From Gammaproteobacteria bacterium (lineage in GTDB: Bacteria; Pseudomonadota; Gammaproteobacteria; UBA6429; Thiohalophilaceae): a stretch of 5,126 nucleotides of DNA. The stretch is from positions 1 to 5,126 of the forward strand of contig DRJN01000363.1 in the NCBI GenBank assembly GCA_011052165.1, written 5' to 3'. A model generated the notes under the pieces. That model worked only from the letters and a program-made list of their open reading frames with translations. It did no database searches and was not told the DNA's origin. The translations under genes were made by a program, and so were the position numbers. Below, in pieces: positions 1 to 5,126 of the stretch. Position 1 is the stretch's first letter, and every line of letters starts with the position of its first letter.

Positions 1-591
1 GCCCAGACGCAAACGAACCCGCTGCCGCCGTCGATTGTGCGTGGTATTCAGAAACGGATCGGTTGTCCTGCCGACCCCACCGTTTTTGTTGGTTTTCTGA
101 AAATCCAGGTACGTATTTTCAATATTTCTGCTATCGAACAGATCTTCCTGATAGCGCAATCTGATATCGCCCTTTACTTTTATCCGGAAAACCCAGTCCG
201 GCAGCGCCTCGGGGACTCCCCAGCGCTGGTTTTTCGCCTGCGCCATAACCTCCTCAACAACATCCCCGCGTAACTCGGAACGCAGTTCTTCGCGGATCTC
301 GTCTTTAACGAAATCCGGGACATAGGGTACTCGTACTACTGTTTTATCCTGGGATTGTTCAACTTTCTCCTTTTCTTCCCGTCGTACCTGGGCCTCAGCA
401 GTATGTTCAGCCTGACGGATCAGCTCATCGGCTTTTCCCTGGTTTATAATTCCCTGGTCAACCAGTATCTGTATCAGATTCAGCGTCGTATTGCGCAGCT
501 CCAGCAACTCTTTTTTTTCATCGGCCACCGCGCTTCCCGTGCAACACAACAGCACCAGGCAGGCTAGCGGTGCGCGCATTCTGTTTATCAT
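1..591 (-). CDS. Putative outer-membrane porin (Porin_5-like), N-terminal part, 3' truncated by window edge
   Basis: The reading frame starts at ATG 591 and stays open for 197 codons to the window edge. A good ribosome binding site (GGAG at 603-600, 8 bases upstream) selects this start over the in-frame ATG at 579. Residues 1-23 form a signal peptide: Arg at 4 and 6, a hydrophobic core, then Ala-Val-Ala before Asp24, a signal peptidase I type site. Residues 24-115 are highly charged and Glu/Lys/Arg/Gln-rich with heptad-like helical character, probably a periplasmic helix or coiled coil. From about residue 138, KVKGDIRLRYQEDLF begins alternating beta-strand-like sequence, and the last residues (RRRQRVRLRLG) look like a second barrel strand. 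This layout, a coiled N-terminus followed by a G-D-[IL]-R-[LV]-R-Y strand, matches what I know of the Porin_5 'putative porin' family. It would act as an outer-membrane beta-barrel; the substrate is unknown. It follows the tonB-like gene by 69 bases and is probably in the same operon. The barrel itself lies mostly outside the window. Confidence 0.82.
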   Translation of the reverse strand, partial: MINRMRAPLACLVLLCCTGSAVADEKKELLELRNTTLNLIQILVDQGIINQGKADELIRQAEHTAEAQVRREEKEKVEQSQDKTVVRVPYVPDFVKDEIREELRSELRGDVVEEVMAQAKNQRWGVPEALPDWVFRIKVKGDIRLRYQEDLFDSRNIENTYLDFQKTNKNGGVGRTTDPFLNTTHNRRRQRVRLRLG

Positions 592-660
592 TACTTTTTC
601 TCCAAATTACAATTTTTTTCACTTGCCTGCCACATCGCCCGCGTCCTGCCGTACAGGCAT
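592..660 (-). other. Intergenic leader between the tonB-like gene and the porin gene
   Basis: This 69-base gap is the largest in the window. In its first half, TGCCTG (659-654) can pair with CAGGCA (629-624), or its inner CCTG can pair with CAGG at 648-645 to make a small hairpin with a 5-base loop. The two pairings exclude each other. The second half is A-rich and ends in the porin ribosome binding site. No U-tract follows either hairpin on the transcribed strand, so it is not an intrinsic terminator. A possible role in mRNA processing or in setting porin levels is speculation; the short stems may be chance. Confidence 0.3.
600..603 (-). promoter_or_regulatory. Ribosome binding site of the porin gene
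   Basis: GGAG lies 8 bases upstream of ATG 591 in an A-rich leader. It is the clearest Shine-Dalgarno sequence in the window and decides the porin start. The other genes here have only weak sites, so the porin may be translated more strongly and independently of its upstream neighbours. Confidence 0.75.
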
Positions 661-1323
661 TCAAAGTCGCGACGTGATCTTTATGCGAATCGGTTGCGGC
701 ATTTCCAGCGGCGGCGCCTGGGCAAGCCCCGGCATTGACTCGATGGCGCTGATAATCGAATCGTCGATCGATGGATGCCCGGTCGATCCTTCGAGCTCAG
801 CGCGGGTAATAGACCCGTTTTGTGCCACCCATAACCGGACCGCCACAACATAGTTTTTTTTCAGTACTTCCTTTTTTTCTTCGAACAGATAGGTATGAAT
901 ATCCATGACCAGTTGATCCGTGAACCAGCCAAAGGGGTTGTGTCCACCCGCCAACAGTCCGCGCCCGCCCTTGCGACCAATCAGACCGAATCCATCGCTA
1001 CCCGCACCGCCTTCGGCGTCCAGACCCAGTGCCTCACCCACCAGCTCATCTTCGCCAGGCATATCCGGCAAATCCTCCATCGCTTCCGGCTCCGGGATAT
1101 CTGTCGGCTCCTGCATCTCCGGCTCGGGCGGCGGTTCCTCCAGCCTGGGTGGCGGGGGCGGCGGTGTCAGCAGCGATATGGTCTGCACGGCCCGCTTTAA
1201 CTTCATCGGTTCAGCGAGCATGTAGGATTTAATGAGATACACGACGCCCAGGCCAACCACGGCGATGAACGTAGCGGCTACTGCGGCGGGTAGATAGCGC
1301 CGGTAGTGACGTTTTTTTTTCAT
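661..1323 (-). CDS. tonB: TonB-family energy transducer
   Basis: A 220-residue protein with TonB layout. Residues 1-10 are basic and cytoplasmic (MKKKRHYRRY), and residues 11-33 form a single membrane anchor. Residues 53-89 are a short Pro/Glu-rich spacer that starts with six prolines. Residues 100-128 are unusually Gly-rich. Residues about 135-220 form a TonB/TolA-like C-terminal domain, with a beta strand (VVAVRLWVAQNGSITRAEL), the characteristic Ser-Thr-Gly-His-Pro-Ser-Ile-Asp-Asp turn, a helix (SIISAIESMPGL) and a final strand (PIRIKITSRL). In known TonB systems this protein transmits proton-motive-force energy from ExbB/ExbD to an outer-membrane partner. Its start lies 6 bases after the exbD stop with no clear Shine-Dalgarno sequence, which suggests translational coupling. 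The spacer is much shorter than in E. coli TonB, and the membrane helix has no histidine corresponding to E. coli His20. A TolA-like role is the alternative. The partner may be the porin-like barrel or the exoprotein machinery; that is inference. Confidence 0.85.
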   Translation of the reverse strand: MKKKRHYRRYLPAAVAATFIAVVGLGVVYLIKSYMLAEPMKLKRAVQTISLLTPPPPPPRLEEPPPEPEMQEPTDIPEPEAMEDLPDMPGEDELVGEALGLDAEGGAGSDGFGLIGRKGGRGLLAGGHNPFGWFTDQLVMDIHTYLFEEKKEVLKKNYVVAVRLWVAQNGSITRAELEGSTGHPSIDDSIISAIESMPGLAQAPPLEMPQPIRIKITSRL

Positions 1324-1329
1324 GAGCGG

Positions 1330-1734
1330 TTATTTAACCAGCCGCTGGGTCACCAGCCCGATCTGCGTAATCTCCAGTCGGCCCAGAAGATCCAGAACGC
1401 TTACCACGCGTTCGTACTGAATTTGAGCATCACCCTTAACAACAACCGGTAGCTGCGGATTAACCGCTTTGTACTGACGCAGCGTTGCTTCGAGCTGGTC
1501 CATCGACACGGGGTAAGTATCGAGATAGATAGTTCCGTCCGCAGTAATAGTGATGGCTTTTGTCTGTGGTTTGGCCAGACTGGGTGTCGCGCTCGCCTTG
1601 GGGAGGTTAACTGCAATTCCCTGTACTGACGCAGTGGTCATGAGGATGAAGATCACCAGCAATACATACGCCAGATCCAGCATTGGCGTAATATTGATGT
1701 CGTCATAGGGTTCGTTTTCATCCTGCACATTCAT
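1330..1734 (-). CDS. exbD: ExbD/TolR biopolymer transport protein
   Basis: A 134-residue protein, close to the usual ExbD/TolR length. The short acidic cytoplasmic N-terminus (residues 1-12) leads into INITPMLDLAYVLLVIFILM (residues 13-32), the family signature. Asp20 matches the conserved membrane aspartate that carries protons in ExbD and TolR. One membrane segment covers about residues 19-37. The rest is a periplasmic domain ending in the typical beta-alpha-beta fold, with PVVVKGDAQIQYERVVSVLD around residues 95-114 and a closing strand near the C-terminus. With ExbB it forms the inner-membrane motor that energises TonB. The gene starts 16 bases after the channel-fusion stop; a weak GGGAA lies about 7 bases before the ATG. 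It is followed closely by the tonB-like gene, so the three form a tight energising cassette. TolR is the alternative name, but the TonB-like partner favours ExbD. Confidence 0.93.
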   Translation of the reverse strand: MNVQDENEPYDDINITPMLDLAYVLLVIFILMTTASVQGIAVNLPKASATPSLAKPQTKAITITADGTIYLDTYPVSMDQLEATLRQYKAVNPQLPVVVKGDAQIQYERVVSVLDLLGRLEITQIGLVTQRLVK

Positions 1735-1750
1735 TGGCGATTCCCGCGTA

Positions 1751-3640
1751 TCAGCTGTGTTCCTCTGCGACCTTGGTTACAAACTCGTCGACAAATACAC
1801 GCATGTCTGCGTGTATTTCCTTAATACGAGTGCCGAGATAGTTGTAACCGAACAGGGCCGGTATCGCGACAACGAGTCCGGCAACCGTTGCTACGAGTGC
1901 GGCCGCTATCCCGGGCGCAATCGCATTCACATTGACGTCGCCGCTGGCTGCAATCGCAGCAAACGTAATCATCACGCCGACCACCGTTCCCAATAGTCCC
2001 AGAAAGGGACCACCGCTTATGGCAATCGTCAACAACACCATTTGCGAATTAAGCTTCTGGCCTTCCCGCACCATCGCTCCATCCATTACCGCCCGGATCG
2101 ACTCAATAGCCTGCGGCGTAAGCAACAACGTGGCAGCCTGCGCACCTGCTGCCTTTGGTAGGCGGTGCGACATTTCCTGAATGGCAACGTGATAGAGGCG
2201 GTATAAGTTGGATGACTGGAAATGCTCGTGCTGACCCGACAGAGCCTGCATCAAGGGCGACTGCCCCAGCTCCCGGTCGTCCTCGCTATCCTCCATATCG
2301 AGCTCATGAACGTTGATCGCGCTGAGTTGCCCGAATTTTTTGATGAAAGCAGCGTTATCCTTGTGGACGCGCCCGATAACGATGCCCTTGCCAATCATAA
2401 CCAGCCAGCTGATCGCAGCCATGATCGCAAGCACTACGATGACCACCCAACCGTCCACCGTCACGTTATGCAGAGTAATCAGGAAATAGGACTCTGTTAC
2501 ACCGCCATCGCTATCGCTGGAAACGTCTTCACCGTAGGTAATCAGGGCGGCTGCTTGTCCTTGCGAAGACGCGGCAAACTTCAACCACTGTGCGGACCGG
2601 GCTACATTGGAAATAGCTAACTCATCCATATCTCCCCTGAAGCCGGAAAAGCCTTCCTCACCCACGGCGGAACCGATCATCGTTTGACCATCGATAACCG
2701 GCACAGCAGTTTCCAGGTAGGAGACTTCAGTACCGTTAACAAATAGTGACAACCTGTTCTCGCTGATAACGACTGCCAGGTGGTACCACACACCGGGATC
2801 CAGCGCAGCGGTCCGTGGCGTTTCCAGCTTAGTGCCATCGGGAGCGGTAAGTTGCGCATAGATTTCGTTGTTCTCTGCGGCCAACAACAAGCTCGCATTA
2901 TTACCCACCTGCTCCATCAGCGTTGCAACCGGCAACAACGCATCGAATTTTATCCAGGTCGACAGGGTCCAGCCGTTTTCCGGAGACACCTGCAACGTGG
3001 GTGAGTTCGGCAAACGGATATAGCTTTCCCCTGAGAAATGGGCCGAACCACCAATGAAACCGGCTACATTTGTACTAGCGGTGCTATCCAGCGGGTTATT
3101 GGCATTTGCGGTCTGGTCTTTCGGTATGCCGCCTGGTTCGGAAAAATGGTAAACGAGCACCTGGTTACTGTCGTATGTCGCAGCTGCGTCAGCAGCCGTC
3201 ACTGCGGTGGGGTTTCCATAGTAGAAACGAATATTGGAACGGGATTGCGGCGTCAGCGTGGGAACGCGCACCCACACAAAACCCAGCTCATTCACCGGGT
3301 CAAGTTTTTCGACGTGGAAAGGCAGCGGCGTCAGGCCGTTGGCACCAATAAAGCGCAAATCGGAACCATCCGCTTTAAGATCAAGGAAATAACCGAAATT
3401 ACCCGCATGCAAACGAACCAGCACAGGAACATCTTTGATCGGAGCATCGATAGGCAACCCGGTGGCAGTCGTGTCCAGGGTCAGCTCTTTCGCATACCCC
3501 CAACTGTCATTCCACCAGCTTCCCCAGGCCTGGCTGCTTAAGACCGACAGTATCAGAAAAGAAAAAACAAAGGATCGCCTCATGCGTTTATGCTCAATAT
3601 TGGATTTTGATCGGGCCATTGTGACCGACTCATGTTTCAT
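1751..3640 (-). CDS. DUF2341-LamG-ExbB fusion: proton channel with large extracytoplasmic domain
   Basis: A 629-residue fusion, more than twice the size of ordinary ExbB. Residues 21-40 (RRSFVFSFLILSVLSSQAWG) look like a signal peptide. Residues 41-150 resemble DUF2341: SWWNDSWGYAKELTLD at the start and IRFYYGNPTA at the end. Residues about 160-368 form a LamG/concanavalin-like beta sandwich, with VLVYHFSE, GWTLSTWIKFD, WYHLAVVI, LSLFVNGTEV and MDELAISNVARS. A membrane helix at 397-416 is followed by a cytoplasmic stretch with an acidic patch (447-457). Two more helices, about 534-563 and 577-602, carry the MotA/TolQ/ExbB signatures GLLGTVVGVMITF and APGIAAALVATVAGLVVAIPA; Thr552 and Thr585 match the conserved pore threonines. 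The order N-outside, three helices, C-inside fits ExbB topology, placing LamG in the periplasm. The long start at 3640 has no good Shine-Dalgarno sequence. ATG 3619 (codon 8) and especially ATG 3583 (codon 20) are possible true starts, and codon 20 gives a classical signal peptide. The usual pore glutamate appears replaced by Ala580. It lies 21 bases after the exoprotein stop. Confidence 0.9.
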   Translation of the reverse strand: MKHESVTMARSKSNIEHKRMRRSFVFSFLILSVLSSQAWGSWWNDSWGYAKELTLDTTATGLPIDAPIKDVPVLVRLHAGNFGYFLDLKADGSDLRFIGANGLTPLPFHVEKLDPVNELGFVWVRVPTLTPQSRSNIRFYYGNPTAVTAADAAATYDSNQVLVYHFSEPGGIPKDQTANANNPLDSTASTNVAGFIGGSAHFSGESYIRLPNSPTLQVSPENGWTLSTWIKFDALLPVATLMEQVGNNASLLLAAENNEIYAQLTAPDGTKLETPRTAALDPGVWYHLAVVISENRLSLFVNGTEVSYLETAVPVIDGQTMIGSAVGEEGFSGFRGDMDELAISNVARSAQWLKFAASSQGQAAALITYGEDVSSDSDGGVTESYFLITLHNVTVDGWVVIVVLAIMAAISWLVMIGKGIVIGRVHKDNAAFIKKFGQLSAINVHELDMEDSEDDRELGQSPLMQALSGQHEHFQSSNLYRLYHVAIQEMSHRLPKAAGAQAATLLLTPQAIESIRAVMDGAMVREGQKLNSQMVLLTIAISGGPFLGLLGTVVGVMITFAAIAASGDVNVNAIAPGIAAALVATVAGLVVAIPALFGYNYLGTRIKEIHADMRVFVDEFVTKVAEEHS

Positions 3641-3661
3641 TCATATTACAAACGCAGCACG

Positions 3662-5126
3662 CTATTTCCTCTTCTTTCGATCTTCAGAATCGCCTAACCC
3701 CTCCCTCTTCTCGCGGTCTTCAGAGTCACCGAGTCCCAACACTTCGATCAGCAACAGGCTGGCTTTGGTTTCAAGTGCAGCGGCATCGGTTTCACCCATT
3801 CCGGTTGCAGACTGCTCAGCCAGCTTGCTGGTAGTACTCGCCAGACTACTGACACCCGTCAACCCCGCTGCGACGCTGGCCGTATCCACCGCAGGCACTC
3901 CGACAGTCGGGCCGGCCACATCGACATTCAGCTGATTCAGAACCTGACCGGCGCCAACGACCAGACTGCCGGCAAAGCTGGCCCCGGCGTCACTGAAGTC
4001 CACCACCCCGACCGGCGCAAACAGGAAACCGGCGCCGGCGTCACGCCCGGGTGTGCTCACGGCCGTCTGAATACCACTACCCGCTGTCGCCGGCGAAAAA
4101 ACCGTCGTCACGTTGCCGTCCGCGTCCGTAGTAGTCACGGGCGCCGGCGCCGAAACCGCTGTCTTGGCGCCACGTCCGGCATCGATATTGCTGGTAGACG
4201 TCCAAAGGGTGATATCGCCACCGTCCAGCGCGAATACCCGCGACTGGTTAACTAGGAAGTTATCACGCACGACGGCGCTCACGTCACCCAGTTTTTGCGC
4301 TACGATGCCCAGTTGACTGGGGTCCTTGGTGGAATTGGTGGTCACAGCCAGACCGACATTAACACTGCCGCCCGGCGCGAAAATATTAATGTCGCCTTCG
4401 TCAACGGTACGAATGGTGCTGAAGAAGAGTTGTACATCTCCCTGCCATTTATCGGTGGGGGTCGCCGTCTTGAGATCTGCATCGACATCCACATGCCCGG
4501 GAAACAGGGTATTGATGGCCGCATAAGCCGGCAGGTAATCCTCGAATAGCCCGCTGCCCGCCGCTTTGGCGCCCGCTTCGCGTATCTCGCCCAACAGCAC
4601 GGAAACGATGAGCTCCCGCTGTAAGCGGCGCGGAAGTCCACGAAAACGCTGTAACGCAGCATCGGACTGTAACTTGTCACCGGTAAGACGCTCGACGTAG
4701 TTACGCAACTCAACGTCGTATTTTGGTACACCGGCAAAAAAGGTATCGATAAACCCGCCATAGTCGGGTTCCTGGCTCAGCCCCGCAAATAGCGACAACG
4801 AAGCACCGACATCCGCAAGCGCCGGATTGCCTGGAATCCCCGGCGGAATACCCTGGTTGCCAACGGACAACAGGCCCTGCATCGACCCCAGGTTGATATT
4901 ACGACCCGCCAACAGATCAAGGCGCCCCGGTCCTGATACTTCTATCAGGCGGGTGTTTGGTCTAATCGACCCGGTCGGCCCGCGCGAGTCCGGATAAAAA
5001 ATATCCCGCCCGGCGGCGATCACGCTGACGTCGTTCGGATTCACATTCTGGATTCTAAAACCGGTGTCGACAATATCGCGGCCGGCAAATGCGAGTAGCG
5101 ATTTCGAACTCTGGAACTCGAACGGA
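3662..5126 (-). CDS. Filamentous-haemagglutinin-like large exoprotein, C-terminal part, 5' truncated by window edge
   Basis: The frame is open from the window edge (first full codon 5125-5123) to TAG at 3664-3662: 487 visible residues. The GTG at 5044 is only an internal codon, since coding-like sequence continues upstream of it. Recurrent coils with AGRDI/AGRNI (5086-5072, 5014-5000, 4909-4895) are typical of haemagglutinin beta-helices. Residues about 120-212 interrupt this with a charged, probably helical region rich in Arg, Glu and Leu. Beta-helical sequence resumes (GDINIFAPGGSVNVGL). Residues about 290-405 contain SRVFALDGGDITLW, a segment NIDAGRGAKTAVSAP and then LFAPVGVVDFSDAG, which I recognise as resembling DUF3739 near the C-terminus of some very large haemagglutinin-family proteins. 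The protein ends in a duplicated charged tail. Such proteins are usually exported by two-partner secretion to the cell surface, but no N-terminal TPS domain or TpsB transporter is visible here. It is followed at 21 bases by the ExbB fusion, which suggests joint expression and function. Confidence 0.85.
   Translation of the reverse strand, partial: PFEFQSSKSLLAFAGRDIVDTGFRIQNVNPNDVSVIAAGRDIFYPDSRGPTGSIRPNTRLIEVSGPGRLDLLAGRNINLGSMQGLLSVGNQGIPPGIPGNPALADVGASLSLFAGLSQEPDYGGFIDTFFAGVPKYDVELRNYVERLTGDKLQSDAALQRFRGLPRRLQRELIVSVLLGEIREAGAKAAGSGLFEDYLPAYAAINTLFPGHVDVDADLKTATPTDKWQGDVQLFFSTIRTVDEGDINIFAPGGSVNVGLAVTTNSTKDPSQLGIVAQKLGDVSAVVRDNFLVNQSRVFALDGGDITLWTSTSNIDAGRGAKTAVSAPAPVTTTDADGNVTTVFSPATAGSGIQTAVSTPGRDAGAGFLFAPVGVVDFSDAGASFAGSLVVGAGQVLNQLNVDVAGPTVGVPAVDTASVAAGLTGVSSLASTTSKLAEQSATGMGETDAAALETKASLLLIEVLGLGDSEDREKREGLGDSEDRKKRK
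3665..3736 (-). repeat. Tandem 36-base repeat encoding a duplicated charged C-terminal tail
   Basis: The last 24 residues of the exoprotein are two copies of a 12-residue unit, GLGDSEDREKRE (3736-3701) and GLGDSEDRKKRK (3700-3665), followed directly by the stop codon. The DNA copies agree at about 26 of 36 positions. Seven leading residues are identical while many differences are synonymous, for example in the Leu, Gly, Asp and Ser codons. This suggests an older duplication kept at protein level. The unit is hydrophilic: an acidic half followed by a basic half. Confidence 0.85.

Noticed and set aside
571..591. Lipoprotein signal at the porin N-terminus because of the Cys-Cys pair at residues 16-17
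   Set aside because: The residues before the cysteines are Leu-Val-Leu-Leu and do not fit a lipobox; an Ala-Val-Ala signal peptidase I site follows at 21-23.
624..659. Intrinsic terminator between the tonB-like and porin genes
   Set aside because: Short inverted repeats exist, but stems are only 4-6 pairs and no U-run follows on either strand; the following tract on the transcribed strand is A-rich.
895..1232. Plus-strand frames rich in Ser, Pro and Arg opposite the tonB-like gene
   Set aside because: They are the antisense reading of the Pro-, Glu- and Gly-rich TonB spacer; the low-complexity composition follows from that.
1330..3640. Zorya-like anti-phage defence (MotA/MotB-type channel)
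   Set aside because: A proton channel pair is present, but the partner has the ExbD rather than the peptidoglycan-binding MotB layout, and a TonB, exoprotein and porin surround it instead of helicase or nuclease genes.
3038..3935. Long plus-strand open frames of about 165 codons
   Set aside because: They lie antisense to the exoprotein and ExbB-fusion genes, have unlikely composition and no recognisable domain, and are explained as frame shadows of well-supported minus-strand genes.
5042..5044. GTG as the start codon of the exoprotein gene
   Set aside because: The frame continues open to the window edge, and the upstream codons encode another AGRDI beta-helix coil, so the GTG is an internal valine and the gene is cut by the window.

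Overview
The window holds five genes, all on the minus strand and packed head to tail, so transcription runs from position 5126 down to 1. In that order they are: the C-terminal part of a large filamentous-haemagglutinin-like exoprotein (5' end outside the window); a fusion of a DUF2341 and LamG-like secreted region with an ExbB/TolQ/MotA-type proton channel; an ExbD/TolR protein; a small TonB-family energy transducer; and the first 197 residues of a putative outer-membrane porin of the Porin_5 type (3' end outside the window). Gaps are 21, 16, 6 and 69 bases, and I see no convincing terminator or internal promoter, so this looks like one operon. No RNA genes, mobile elements or CRISPR arrays were seen, and no stretch over 300 bases lacks a gene.

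The TonB/ExbB/ExbD parts, Sec-type signal peptides and an outer-membrane barrel show a didermic (Gram-negative) bacterium. The moderately GC-rich coding sequence and the family combination suggest a proteobacterium, most likely a gammaproteobacterium. That last step is inference from family resemblance, not from a marker gene.

Read together, the window suggests an inner-membrane proton-driven motor (ExbB fusion plus ExbD) linked by its own TonB to the outer membrane, encoded between a giant secreted beta-helical adhesin-like protein and an outer-membrane barrel. No iron-uptake receptor is visible. The attractive hypothesis is a dedicated energised system for export, assembly, surface display or release of the exoprotein, or for uptake through the porin-like barrel. 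The gene families are recognisable; the joint function is inference and I know of no established description of it.
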